A stretch of DNA of 64,000 nucleotides from Epiperipatus broadwayi (Eukaryota; Onychophora; Udeonychophora; Euonychophora; Peripatidae): positions 22,212,900-22,276,899 of the forward strand of contig JAQFVV010012394.1 of assembly GCA_028023455.1 (NCBI GenBank). Direction: 5' to 3'. Position 1 is the first letter of the stretch. Every line of letters starts with the position of its first letter. Positions 48,790 through 60,671 of this stretch are shown one piece after another. The notes beneath the pieces were generated by a model that saw nothing but the letters and a program-made list of their open reading frames with translations, did no database searches and was not told the DNA's origin. Position numbers and translations under genes: made by a program.

Positions 48790-49947
48790 TTGGGGGGAGT
48801 CAGAGTGTATAAAAACTGCAGTCACATATTATTCAGAGACATCAGAAGAATCAGAAGAGAAAGAAAAGAAAGCACAGTAGCAGAAAAAACAAAAATCAAA
48901 AGGAAGCCAGATAGATTTCCTGGATAGTTGATCAAAGTGTCTATAAGCCAGCTAAAATGACTGAATCCAGCAGGATGATACAATATTTTTATGATAATAT
49001 AGATAGAAAAATGTGGTGCTAGACCAAAAACTGGGTATTTTTTCATTTTCCCCACCCATCTTCTGAACATTATTAGTCATATGACTTTGCTGATGTTTAT
49101 ACTTATCATGAACATTGGATCTATGGAATCAAATCTAGCTATAGTAAACTGAGCCAGGAAGAAGAAAACAGCTACATAAAATAGAAGCCCTCTATAAATC
49201 TGACAGGATCAGAAGATCAGGGTAATCAACCAGATATTATGTAAAAAATTTAGGTAAATATGTTTAGGCATCATTGATAAAACTTTGATAAAACTTTTAA
49301 ATTTTATTTCAAGAGTGAACTTTTAAAATTTATTTCTAGCTACATCTGTTTAAATATCATTTCTATTCATTAATTTGATTTATATGTGGAAATAAACATG
49401 ATTGTTAAAGTAATGTAGTTTAATAAGTGTTCATATTTGTGTTTTAAAATTTTAAATATTCTTATATGTTTATTTTTATTTTTTAATAAATATGTATAAA
49501 TTATTGATGTTGTTTACATTTCTCACTCTCTCTCTCTCACTTTACCTATGACTAAATAGATAATCTTATTTAGATATTCTGTGTTGCTGATCTCATGTTT
49601 AATAGCTATCTGAGTGAGTTAATGTCATCTCACAGGTCTAGTCAAATAGTTGAATGGCACCTATAGGGTTTAAACCCATTATAAATATCACCATGAGATG
49701 TGCCAATGTTTTTTGCAGTTATGGAAGGGTACTTCAGTCTGGAAAAGTGACTGTTGTTTTAATATTTTTTTTATTAAATCTCAGTCTGAGTAGGCGTATG
49801 GTTAATATGTAAGTTTTGATCATATTTTACTCCCCTGCTTGAATAACGGTGTCTAGATCTAAGGTGTCAAAGATTAATATGATCTATTAAAGTAAAATAA
49901 TAAATAAATAGACAGAATAAATCATAAAGTAGGTGAATCCTGTTACA
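48790..49947 (+). mobile_element. LTR of a lysine-primed LTR retrotransposon
   Basis: This segment is repeated at 59405-60535 with the same order: gagtcagagtgtataaaaac, gaagagaaagaaaag, agctaaaatgantgaatcca, ctgagccaggaagaag, aatatgtttag, ctgtgttgctgatctcat and taaaataataaataaataga. The tataaaaactgc stretch near the start is promoter-like. It ends at a primer-binding-site-like sequence at 49950. The length of about 1.15 kb is long but normal for an LTR. The left end is approximate. Confidence 0.7.
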
Positions 49948-49949
49948 AA

Positions 49950-49967
49950 TGGCACTCAATATGGGGC
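49950..49967 (+). promoter_or_regulatory. Primer-binding site resembling tRNA-Lys complement
   Basis: Tggcactcaatatggggc follows two bases after the LTR end (gttaca). It matches the lysine-tRNA primer site used by many retroelements apart from transitions of the CpG-decay type and similar changes. This supports reading 48.79-49.95 kb as a 5' LTR and the sequence after it as gag leader. Confidence 0.6.
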
Positions 49968-50592
49968 TTGAACATTCATTCTAATTTTTAAAATGCGTAA
50001 TACAAATAATCATCACACAGAAATAAAACATATATAATTAAAGTAAAGTGAATAAGTTTATGAGAGAGGGAAGAGAACAGACAACACTAATAATAATAAG
50101 TTTATATATTAAAAGAAATATAAGTGGGACTAGTTTATTAAAATATTGTAATTTGTGTTAGAGAATAAAAAATATATATGTAATAGATATAAATACATAA
50201 GTGCAGGCAAGTAATAGTAATGGAATGTCAGAAATCTGCAGGAAAATGGTGTTGGGGAGAATGTGGTGGGAAAATTGGGTGAACACTCATATTTAATTAT
50301 AAATTAAAGAAAATAATAAGTCAGTAAAGTGATTAAATTAAATATATTAATAAACCTATTGATTGTGAATAAAATACAGTATAAAAAGCCAAAAGGTATA
50401 ATAAAAGTTTTTTACAAAGCATAAATGATTATACTAGAAAAAGAGTTAAAATGTAAGCTCAGAATAATGAAACAAAAAATATTCCCAGTGACAAACAAAT
50501 GAAGGCTCAGAATAATGAAATAGAAAATGTTCCCAATGAGACACAGCAAAATAAAAGTGAAAAGAAGGAAATCACTAACAAATAAGATAATA

Positions 50593-51089
50593 AAACAGGC
50601 AAAACTCTCCATACAGTAGTGCCACCTAGTGCCAACCAGAGTAATCAATGGATGCCAGAAGGCTTGTGCATAAAATCCCTATCTAGTTCCTATTCATCCA
50701 GTGTTCCCAGACTAGTTTCTGGCTTGTGGCCTTCATCAGTGAGGAGCCTTGGATCTGAAAGCACTGCACCTAGATCTTAGGATCTAATGCAATCCTCCAG
50801 CAGCCATATTTTATCTCTACTTAACTGCCAAACCATGAGAATGAAATTGAAAACACAATAATATTTTCAATCTAAGCTCAATAGCTTATATAGTCAATAG
50901 CCTAGATAGGCCACAAGCCAGAAACTAGTCTAGGGATATTGGATGAATAAGATACTGGATGAGGTTTTTATGCACAAGCCTTCTGGCATCCATTAATTAC
51001 TCTAGTTAGCACTGGGTGGCACTACTGTATAAGAGTTTTACACTTATGTGCTAGTATAAAAAATGGTGATCATGTGATGTTTAGTGGTT
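50593..51089 (-). mobile_element. Hammerhead foldback element, 497 bp, 13-bp target duplication
   Basis: Aaataagataata (50580-50592) and aaataagaaaata (51090-51102) flank it with one mismatch. The left end is the body start aaacaggcaaaactctccat; from about 50908 the body is repeated in inverse (ggccacaagccagaaactag... ctactgtataagagtttta), and the leader in inverse (ggtgatcatgtgatgttt) closes the right end. An intact hammerhead core is on the minus strand at 50710-50739. It lies in the leader region of the LTR element whose primer site is at 49950. Confidence 0.85.
50696..50755 (-). ncRNA. Type I hammerhead ribozyme, copy in 50.6-kb element
   Basis: On the minus strand CTGATGA, stem II GGC/GCC with loop CACAA, GAAA, ACTAGT and GTC are all intact (50710-50739). 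Stem I pairs ctca with tggg next to the core; the outer atccaa helix is partly lost on the 3' side (aacactgg). The inverse copy in the same element (about 50910-50935) has lost its CTGATGA part. Confidence 0.75.
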
Positions 51090-51119
51090 AAATAAGAAAA
51101 TAGTGGTATCATAGTGCTG

Positions 51120-52070
51120 ATAACTAGAATGTTTGAAAAACAGGCTGAAGAAAATAAAAAAATGGCTGAAAGAACTTTAAAATCAGAGTAAAGAAATGGC
51201 GAAAGAGCTGAAATATCAGATTAATGATATGAACAGAAAATTAGAAGGGCAAGCTGAAATGCTTGAAAAATTAAAAGATCAAATTAGTCTAGGCTATGAT
51301 AAAATGAAAGAAATTATGAAATAAATAAATGAAAATAAAATGCAAGTTGAAAATGAAATTGAGTCCGCATATCAGACAAGAGAAAAAATAAAGTAGAACA
51401 TGAAGTAAATATAGGGCTAGTGTGAGAAATAGTAGAAAAAACTAAAATAGAAAATAAAAAAATAATTAAAGACATTAAAGTTGAAATTAATACTTTAACA
51501 GAAAAGATAGATAAGTATTAGAAAAGATAGCATTAGGCAAACTGAGACATTAGGTAAAAGATGCCTATTGAACTAAATAATTATGACCAGGTAAGTGTAA
51601 ATGTGATTGTGTACATTGTAAATAACCCCGCAATTGTAAAACAATTCTTAAAAATTCGTTTAGTTTTGGCCATATAGGTGAAACTCCTACAGAACACTTA
51701 AATAGCTGGAGGTATTTCATCTTAAATCATTTTAGGCAAAGGGGCCATGATAGCAATTGCATGCAGCCATTTATAAGGGGGTCTCACACTTGGTGGGATT
51801 CCTTATGTAATAAACCCATCACCTTTGTCGAATATAAAAAAGCCTTACTAGCTAGCTATTGGAGTGAGAATTGCCAAGAAAATATTCAGGTATCACAAGA
51901 TCAATGGCAGCCTGATGAATCATTTTTGCTTTTCTTCAAAATGCAGGTGTCAAAATTACATTCCTTAACAACCAACCCACTATCTGAACAACAGATTATT
52001 CAGATACAGTGTCACAATTTCCCTCATAATATCAAACAAATGTGCATAGGGACAGAAAAAAACAGTTGAG
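51120..52070 (+). pseudogene. LTR-retrotransposon gag relic with coiled coil
   Basis: The first part (51130-51530) reads, across stops, as a Lys/Glu-rich heptad-like chain (MAKELKYQINDMNRKLEGQA, then MLEKLKDQISLGYDKMKEIM), a likely coiled coil. The second part has an open frame at 51761-52069 with FIRGSHTWWDSL and a helix-rich tail, in the style of gag capsid (hydrophobic, paired tryptophans). Upstream in the same sense lie a primer-binding site and an LTR, so it is probably the gag of that element. No zinc knuckle is visible; the downstream part is replaced by a tRNA-like segment. Confidence 0.55.
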
Positions 52071-52071
52071 C

Positions 52072-52165
52072 AAATGGCCGAGTTGCTGAGTGCTTTTTAT
52101 AGTGCCAGACTGGCTTATGATGTGAGAGATAGGGGATTTAATTCCCAACCTAGAGAGCAGGCTAT
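52072..52165 (+). mobile_element. tRNA-like segment, possible SINE head
   Basis: Atggccgagttgctgagtgc resembles the D-arm/box A of serine or leucine tRNAs, and ggggatttaattcccaacc, 50 bases on, resembles a T-arm/box B. There is no acceptor-stem pairing, so it is not a tRNA gene. It may be the head of another SINE family; the body after it is unknown. Confidence 0.4.
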
Positions 52166-52319
52166 AAATGCAATAAGATTTAGCCATAGAGTAAATACTT
52201 GGGGAGTAGAGCCGAAAAAAGACGATTCTCCAATAACACCAAAAGAACAAAATTTTTTTGGGACTAGGAGTGATTCTGATATCACTCATAAGACAAGAAT
52301 GAAGGCCAAGGGCTGATTC

Positions 52320-52701
52320 ACAATCCTCCAGCATAAGTTGCTATTCACTAAAAGAAAAGAATATTAAAGAACCGCCAGATAAAAGTTAAAATATATGACC
52401 TGATGGCCTTTGCCATTTGACCTAATTAATAATGACCTGGGATTTCAAATAAAAGAAAATGATTAAAGTTTTAATCTTAATAAATAAAAGTAAATAAATA
52501 AATAAATAAAATAATGAAAATAAAGATTTTAATAAGCAAACTTAGTTATAAAAATTTCCAAAAAAGTAAAAACCAATGACAACCCCCTTGATTACATCTA
52601 CTTTTATTGTTGTGAGAAATCCAACTCTTAAGTCTGGGCAGTAAAATATAGCAGAGTGTGACAAAAACAAACTCCTAAAACTAAAATGTTTTTAAATTGA
52701 A

Positions 52702-52732
<31 letters not shown>

Positions 52733-53820
52733 TAGATTAAAAATAATGTGTTGAAAATAAAAGTTAAGTAAAGAAACAATATTAACAATGATGATGATGA
52801 TAGTGGTAATGATGATAATGGTGGTGGTGGTGGTGGTAATAATGGTTGTGATGATGATGATAATAATAATGATAATAATAATAATAATAATCAAATGTCA
52901 ATAAATGTTAAATTAAGATTGAGGTATGTGTATATGGGGACAGATAGAAATTTCACATCACATTTTGGGTTGCATTAAACCTATTCTTGTGGTGACTTTG
53001 TTCTATAGATGGGTATGTTGTGTAGATTAAATATTGATGACGATGTGCCAGTAGAGAAAGTTTTGGCCCAGTGATAATAAATCTGGAAGAAAAATTCCCA
53101 ATAACTTATATAATAAAATAATATTTTCGTAAGTCAAATTGGCAGTAGTAATAATCATGCCGTTTGCAGATTCAAATTTCATGTTTGTGAGCTGCAGTGC
53201 ACAAAATTGGCCCATGATGTCATCTTGACTTCTGCAAAAAATTAAAAAGTTGGTTTAATCAATATAAAATCGATCTGTATGGTGAATTGCCTAATACTTT
53301 AGTGGATACATTTCTTTATATCATCATTTAATAACAATAATAGTAAAAGAAAAACCTACATACATCTTAAAAATTTATTAAAGTTATTTATTAAAAATTC
53401 AAAGTAGTCAATACCTAAGTAAAAAAATTGAGGCCTTTAAATTCTCAATTGTGGTGGGTGTAATGTAACAATGTGTATATATTGAAGCTATACATATATA
53501 CACATGGAATATATATATATGTCTGCTTCACCATTCACTGTGGTTTAACTAAAGACCCAGAGTTCAACCACAATGAATGTAAACTAAATGTAAAGTAGAA
53601 AAATTTACGGAAATAAAATTGAAAGATTTTATTTTAGATAACGGAATGTAAAGTAGAATAATTTACGGAATGTCCTTTTAATTTCAGAAAATGAAATTGA
53701 AAGATTTTATTTTTAGATAATGAAATAAAAATGCCTAGAGCTCACCAAGGAGATTAATTAGAGATAATAAAAAAATAATTAAAAGAAACCCACTGTAATT
53801 AAAAAAATAAGATAGAGAAC
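52320..53820. other. Non-coding interval with compound microsatellite
   Basis: A compound array (AAT, GATGAT, GGTGGT, AAT) covers about 52700-52895. At about 53590-53730 a segment with tgtaaagtagaaaaatttac and attgaaagattttatttt is repeated. A small hairpin (cattcactgtggttt, aaccacaatgaatg) lies at about 53532-53580. No gene. Confidence 0.5.
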
Positions 53821-53883
53821 AATGGGGGTTGGAATGCAAGATGGCCAGCAAGTTGTGTAGATAGAGAGAGTTAGTTAGTTTCT

Positions 53884-54126
53884 GTGCGGTCTTTGCCCGA
53901 GTTAGTTCAACTAGGAGGACTAGGGAAATATCACAAAATATTTAGTGAAGAAGAATATAATCAGCTTGTGGGTAAAAGTTCTCGCAAAGAAGAATATATT
54001 AACCACAAACGTTTAAAGAAAGAATTTTTCGTGCGCTATAATGGAAATGGCCAAGTAGACCTTTCTCTCTCTCTCTCTCGTCATTTTCTCTGTTGCTGGA
54101 ACTGGAATGACTTAATATCAAAATGA
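53884..54126 (+). CDS. Unidentified open frame of 80 codons, doubtful
   Basis: The frame reads MRSLPELVQLGGLGKYHKIF, then a charged stretch and a CT-repeat-encoded SLSLSLS run, ending CCWNWNDLISK. Base composition is less AT-rich than its surroundings and codons look more gene-like than most frames here. No family is recognised, no splice structure is certain and no promoter is seen. It may be part of an exon, a relic, or chance. Confidence 0.2.
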   Translation: MRSLPELVQLGGLGKYHKIFSEEEYNQLVGKSSRKEEYINHKRLKKEFFVRYNGNGQVDLSLSLSRHFLCCWNWNDLISK

Positions 54127-54596
54127 AGAGTCGGTTTAGACCATTTTCCTGCCTAACCAAATGTCTGCTGCCGGACATGGATCATGAAGTGCACTAAAAT
54201 CTCCATAAGACTATCTCATAAAAAAAGACATATGCATTTCCCATTTTACCGGTAATATAAATCATTGTATTGGTGTTTGTTATATATTTATGTGTTTTCG
54301 TTAACAAAAATGTATATGTAATTTTTGTTCTATCATATAAAATATATCTGTGTATTTAATTAATTTTTAAAGTGCTTTTTAAAAATGCAGAATAATAAAA
54401 TATTCTGTCATTATTTATATATATATGTAGTTATTTTATTTAGAGTGGAGTGATTTGAAATAACCTGTACATTTTAAATGCGAGAGAGAGGTTTTTTTTT
54501 TATAATCAAGAAATGTTAAAGAAGTTTTATTGATAGAGATGGGGAGAGTTGGTTAAATAGAGTTCTAACATATTTTATTAAGCCATTAGTAAATAT

Positions 54597-57500
54597 CATC
54601 ATCATCATCAACCATTATCAATCCACTGCAGGATGGTCTCTCCAAGTTCAATCCATCTTTTCCGATCTTTAGCTTCTCTTCTCCACATCACTCCTGCAAA
54701 CTTTTTTATTTCATCCATCCATCTCACATGTGGTCTCTTTCTGGGTCTTTTACAATCTCTTGGAATCCAGTTTAAAATTTCAATTGTCCATCTATTATCA
54801 TCTCTTCTAGCAATATGTCCAGCCCAACTCCACTTCAGTCTTTTAATTTTTTCAAGAGGTCAGTAACACCTGTTTGTTCTCTTACCCATACATTGCGTTT
54901 TCGATCTCTTCTTGTTACTCCCAACATGCATCTCTCCATACTTCTTTGAGTGGTTTGAAGTCTCTGTATTGCTCTTCTATTAAGTGTCCAAGTCTCAGAT
55001 CCATAAGTAAGAACTGGCAAAACACATTTATTAAAAACCTTCCTTTTCAAACACATAGGCATATTTCCTTTTAGTATCAAGTTATTTCTACCAAAAGCAC
55101 TCCAACCAAGTTTAATTCTATGATTAATTTCATCCATTATGTTTCCATCTGTATTAATAATCTGACCAAGGTATTTGTAACTGTTAACTTCTTCTAATTC
55201 ATCATAATCAATCTTTATTTTCATATTTTGAGAAAATCTATTAAACATTACTTTAGTCTTTTTAACATTTATCTTTAGTCCTACTTTCCTACTTTCATCT
55301 GATAACTCCTGCAACATTTCCTGTAACTCTAAAGCATTATTTGCAAAAACAACTACATCATCTGCAAAATCTAAATGACTTAAATAATCTCCATTTACTT
55401 TCACTCCTTTAGCTTCCCATTTTAATCCACAAAATACTTCTTGCAGCACTGCTGTAAAAAGTTTTGGAGATATGGAGTCACCCTGTCTTACACCCTTCTC
55501 AATGTTGACTTTCCTACTATCATTATGTAATCTAATTGTTGCTGTTGCATTTTTATAAATATTCTTTAAAATATGACAATATCCTGGATCTATACCTTGA
55601 TGATCCAATGCTTTAATCACTGAAGAAATATTTATAGAATCAAATGCCTTTTCATAATCTACAAATCCTAAGCATAATGGCAACTCATATTCATTTGTCC
55701 TTTCTATAACTTCTCTCAATACCTGGATATGATCTACTGTACTAAAACCACTTTTAAATCCAGCTTGTTCTCTTGGTTGGTGGAAGTCCAGTGTTCTCTG
55801 TAGATGAGTTGTAATTATCTTAGTAAAAATTTTGTATAAAACTGATAAAAGACTGATAGGTCTGTAATTTCTAATATCTTCTTTATCACCTTTTTAAAAT
55901 ATTAATATTAATACTGCATTCTTCCAATCATCTGGTACATCTTTATCATTTAGACATTTGGAATATAACTTTGCTAAAAAAAATTCTATTTCTTCACCTG
56001 CTTCTTTTAATATATCAATTATAATTCCATCATTACCTGGAGCCTTCCCTTTCTTCATAAATTTAATTGCATGTCTCACCTCCTCATTCAAAATTCTGGG
56101 CAATTCAGAAGATATAATAGGTATAGGAGGTACTTGTTCTTTATTACTATATAATTCTTGATAGAAGTCTTCTACACATTTCATGATGTCATCTCTCTTT
56201 TTAGTAATAATGCCATCTTTTTTTCTTATTGCCGATATAAATTTCCTACCAATACCAAAATGTTGTTTTACACTCTTTAGACTTTTATTCTCTTCTACAG
56301 CTTTCCTTGCTAGTTCACAATTATACTTTCTTATATCATTTTCAACTCTTTTCCGCACCATTTTACAAAATTTGAGATATTCAATCCTTTTTAATGCATC
56401 ATTTTTGTATATCTTCATATTCCTTCTTTTCTTCATAAATTCTCTAGTCTCAGTAGAAATTTTATTGGTCAATTCCTGCTTTTTTCTACCAGCTATCTTT
56501 GTGGCAGTTTTTAAAAGTGTATCAGTTATTTTCCTATTAATTTCATTCAAATCTGAATCATGTTCAAAATCTACTAATACTTGAAACCGATTTCTAAGTT
56601 CTAATTTAAATTCATTAGAATGTTTCTGAAGATTAGGAATATCAACTGTAAATATTGTTTTTCTTAATAATTTTTGTCTCTCTAGTTTTGCATTAACATG
56701 TATCTTACATCTTACTAATCGATGATCACTTCCTGTGTTAAATTTATTAAGAACATTACAATCTTGAAATATGTATTTTCTGTTAGTCAAAATATAGTCC
56801 AATTCTGCTGTACCTTCATTTGGATGCTTCCATGTCCATTTCCTTTTAACCTTTTTCTCAAAAAAAGAATTCATAATATAAAGTTTTTCTTTTTCTGCAA
56901 ACTCCACAAGTCTATGTCCTCTCTCATTTCTATTACCATAACCAAAATTACCTACAGCATTTTCATCTTTCATTTGTTTACCAATTCTAGCATTAAAGTC
57001 TCCCATAATAATTTTAAAATGTTGTTTACTCTGATCAAAAGCCTTTTGTACATCCATATAAAAATCTTCTACTACTTCATCACTATGAGAACTTGTTGGG
57101 GCATAAACCTGAATTATCTGCATTTGGTATCTGCTATTAAGTTGTAAAACTAATCTTGCCACCCTGTCCGAAACACCATCAATCTCTACAATATTATTCT
57201 TCCATTTTTTATTTATAATGAATCCTACTCCACTTGTATTTCCAATATTTGTGCCTCTATAGTAGAGTACATGTCCACTTTTTAAATGAATTGTTTCTTC
57301 ACCCTTTCTTCTAACTTCACAAAGTCTAATAATGTCCCATTTAATATAAGATTTTTTTTTTTTCTAACTCTTGCAATCTTCCTTCACTTGAAAGTGATCT
57401 GCAGTTGTAAGTACCTAAATAAAAAGTTGTCATCAAATGGCAGCCTGAGTCCGCAATCAGGGGATTCTCAGCACCCTCCGCCTTCGGCCACCAACTGCTG

Positions 57501-57816
57501 CCTTGGTTGGTGACTTTACAGCCTCCTGGGAATAAGGGCCATGCTTTATTTTTGTCTGTCATGATTGTATATTTTGAAAAAATATTCTTAAACTCGGAGG
57601 TAAAAAGCCAATAAACTCACCACGCTGGCTAATGCGTGTTGGTGAGCAGCCCATCCATGTTTGTATACTATATGAATAATCACATAGTAATAACAGCTGC
57701 AATGACAAGAACGTATGGAGTGGACATTAGGAATTTGCCCTGCTCCGTTCCTTTAAGGCCTCCAAGAGGAATCAAAGGGTCTCCTTTCAGTTAATAGCAA
57801 ACTCCTTTCTGCAGCC
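54597..57816 (-). mobile_element. RTE-like LINE, full length, best preserved, 11-bp target duplication
   Basis: The exact repeat ttagtaaatat at 54586-54596 and 57817-57827 flanks 3220 bp. The 5' end (minus strand ggctgcagaaaggagtttgc) agrees with the 31351 copy, and the 3' end is a short tgatgatgatgatga tail, the kind of simple-repeat tail found in RTE elements. The 5' UTR is about 250 bp, shorter than in the 31-kb copy because an inner segment of about 50-60 bp (31598-31660 region) is absent. A 3' UTR is nearly absent. Its coding part is described under 54700-57562. Confidence 0.95.
54700..57562 (-). pseudogene. RTE endonuclease-reverse transcriptase, three disabling changes
   Basis: A single polyprotein. 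The N-terminus is at 57562 (MTDKNKAWPLFPGG); a frameshift in an A-run near 57350 precedes the main frame. From 57162 the frame runs through VYAPTSSHSDE, MGDFNARIG (endonuclease catalytic region, residues 53-61 of this frame) and GSDHRLVR (the SDH motif). It continues through a linker and KGKAPGNDGI to a lone in-frame stop at 55894-55896, where related copies encode Lys. The same frame continues with FVDYEKAFDSI (motif A), RQGDSISPKLF (motif B), LDFADDVVVFANN (catalytic Asp pair) and YKYLGQIINTDG to 54835. There a one-base deletion disrupts the C-terminal WSWAGHIARRDD region. Function would be nicking the target and priming cDNA synthesis there. Confidence 0.9.
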
Positions 57817-57827
57817 TTAGTAAATAT

Positions 57828-59404
57828 ATATATAGCTAAATCGATCGTATAAAGATCAATAAATATAAGGGGATTTCTTTTCTTAATCTAAACTTTTACC
57901 TCATTTTTGTAGAGCTTTGGTGTCATGAGAATTTAGATACTAGTATTTAATTCAGGCTTGATTTTTTTAAAAAATGGATTATTATTCCATCTAAATCTTT
58001 CGTGTATTACTTGGGGAGTCGGAAATACCTTTATAAATGTGTCTTAGTTCAATCTCCATATCGGTGGGTCTATCTTCGGAAATCTCCAGATAAAATTCCA
58101 GAAATCATTATATGTAAAATCTATAAATGACTGGACATAAGCAATATGCTCTATTCTGAACCCGGATCATGCTCTGCGAACGGGTTCCTTCTCATCCTAC
58201 TATGTTTTAGGGTCAGAGCGCTATCCAGCCTCATTTTTTTTACATTCCTCATATGGGAAAATATCTCGGAAAAACCCTGCTTACCAAGAAAAGGAGAAAA
58301 ATAACAAATCTCTGAGTAATACATATTTAATAATACATTTGTTCTATTAAGCCTGACTATCTTCTATACTCAAAGCACTACACAGAAAAACCTGATGATG
58401 TTGGTGAGGTAAAGGGGAAAAAGAACAAAGGGGGTTTCAAATTTAACTTGCTGGCTATATTTTAAATCATAGCTAAAAGAACATCTATTTAATTAGTGAT
58501 CTGCTTGTTAAGATTTTTTTCTTTTTCTACCACCTTTGGATGACCCCTTTTTCTCTCTATTTCCTTGAATCATTCACTCTATGCTCAGAAATGTGATAAT
58601 TTGTAAAATGAAACCAAGGTTTACTGCATATCTATAGTTATTGTTAATCCATTAATGTTCTTGGGTAGGCTGAGAGATTACTAACCGCCTCTTTAGAGAG
58701 TGATCTTTGTTTATTTCTTTTTTGATAATAAATTGTAATTCTTTTGTAAACAATAAATTTCTATTTTATTTTAATACATTCACATATTGCTTTCTTATCT
58801 GTAAATTCCCCCTCCGAGTCTTGTCTCTCTCTGACCACTGAGCATACATTAAGAAGAAATTCTAGTGAGGTCTTGGGAAGTAAGTCACTTAGTGGCAGTC
58901 TGAAGGAGTAGGTGAGGTTCGAACCCCCTCTACCTGCATCTCTAGATTGGGTTAAAGCAGCTCTATTTTTCATACCATTACAATATATATACATGGTATG
59001 TGTGTATATATATACAAGTGACATGATTTTATAAAATAAATAAGAATTATATGTCAATATTTAATTGTTTGAAAAAAAAAGTAATTAAAAGAAAAAGTAA
59101 AGAATAATTGGGATTAAGTTAGATTAATTATAACTTATCTTTCTTGTCTGTTCTGTATTTTAATTTAACATGTAATTCTTTCAAAAGTACTTTTAATTGG
59201 AAGCACTTTTAATTTTAAAAAAAATAACATATAATTGAAAACAAATTTGTACAGCATTAATCAGCTTCTGGATATAAATTCCAGACAGATTAATTAACAA
59301 TAGCTAACTAATTACAGTATAATCAGAAATATAAAATAAAAAAATAAAATTTTGTAATTAATTAAAATAAAGTTCAAAAGATTTGAATAACAGGAGTAAC
59401 AAAT
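57828..59404. other. Non-coding interval, no gene
   Basis: AT-rich, with a somewhat GC-richer part at about 58020-58280. No repeat family or domain recognised. Confidence 0.4.
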
Positions 59405-60535
59405 CAGGCCATGGGAGGAGTCAGAGTGTATAAAAACTGCAATTTCCTATTGTTCAGAGAAATCAGAAGAGTCAGAAAAGAAAGAAAAGACAAAACAGCA
59501 GCAGAAAACAAAAGAAATCTAGACAACTGTCCAGGATAGCTGGCCAAAGAGTATAAGCTAGCTAAAATGATTGAATCCAGCAGGTTGAAATAATATTTAT
59601 ACAGTCATGTAGATAGAAAAATGCATTGCTAGACTAAAAGCTGGGTGTTCGTTCATTCCCACCGTACATCTCCTGAACATCACTAACCAGATGCAGCAAT
59701 ATATATCGCTTACCTTTGCCAATGTTTATACCCATCATGAACAATCAATCTATGGAATCAAACCTAGCCATAATAAGCTGAGCCAGGAAGAAGCCATCTA
59801 TAAATTTCACACAATCAAAAAAACAGGGTGATCACTCGGACACTGTAGAAAAATCCTAGGTAAATATGTTTAGATGTTATTGATATAACTTTTAAATCTT
59901 ATTTCAGGAGTGAACTTTTAAAATTCATTTCTAGCTAGAGTTGTTTAAATATCATTTCTACTCGTTAATTTTTTTTATATATGAAAATAAGCACGATTGT
60001 TAAAGTAATGTAGTTTAATACATGTTCATTCTTGTGTTTTAAAATGTTAAATATTTTTATATGTTTTTTTAAGTATTTATAAATTATTAATGTTGTTTAT
60101 TTTTCTCCTCACTCTCTCACTTTACATATGACTAAATAGATAGTCATATTTAAATATTCTGTGTTGCTGATCTCATATTTTAATAGACATGGGTCAAGTG
60201 CTTGAAGTGTGTTAATGTCATCTCATGTTTCAGATAAATGGTTGGATGATGCCTATAGGATTTAAACCCATTATAAATATCCCTATGAGATGTGACATTG
60301 CTTCTTGCAGTTATGGAGGGGTATTTTGGTCTGGAAAAATGACCGTTGTTTTAATATTTTTTTATTAAATCTCTGTCTGACCAGGTATATGGTTAATATG
60401 CAAGTATTAATCATATTTTACTCCTCTGCTTAAATAATAGGGTCCAAATGTAAGGTACTAAAGATTAATATGAACTATTGAAGTAAAATAATAAATAAAT
60501 AGACATAGAATAAATTGTAAAGTAAGTGAATCTCA
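59405..60535 (+). mobile_element. Second copy of the lysine-primed LTR, solo or truncated
   Basis: Collinear with 48790-49947, starting gggaggagtcagagtgtata and ending aagtaagtgaatctcattat. No primer-binding site follows; instead repeat R1 begins, so this is a solo LTR or a 3' LTR whose body is gone. Confidence 0.7.
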
Positions 60536-60635
60536 TTATAATATAATCCAGATGAAACACAGCAATAATGAAGGATTGCAATTATAAATGTACTGCTTGT
60601 AAGTAAATTACAAAATTTTAATAAACTTTATTTAC

Positions 60636-60640
<5 letters not shown>
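60535..60640 (-). repeat. Dispersed repeat R1, first part, split by LINE
   Basis: Reverse of about 36020-36120 (aatccagatgaaacacagca, aagtaaattacaaaatttta, ataaactttatttacac). The second part is at 63590-63770; the RTE LINE lies between, bordered by TA runs. Confidence 0.75.

Positions 60641-60671
<31 letters not shown>
60641..60671. repeat. TA microsatellite at LINE 5' border
   Basis: About 15 TA units directly before the LINE. Another TA run (tatatatatata) follows the LINE 3' end at about 63567-63579, so the target was a TA run or one was duplicated at insertion. Confidence 0.85.

Noticed and set aside
52628-52894. Minus-strand frame of 88 codons
   Set aside because: Mostly a translation of the compound AAT/GGT microsatellite.
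55958-57147. Plus-strand frames of 67-141 codons opposite the LINE
   Set aside because: Shadows of the minus-strand RTE coding sequence; equivalent shadows appear opposite the other two copies.
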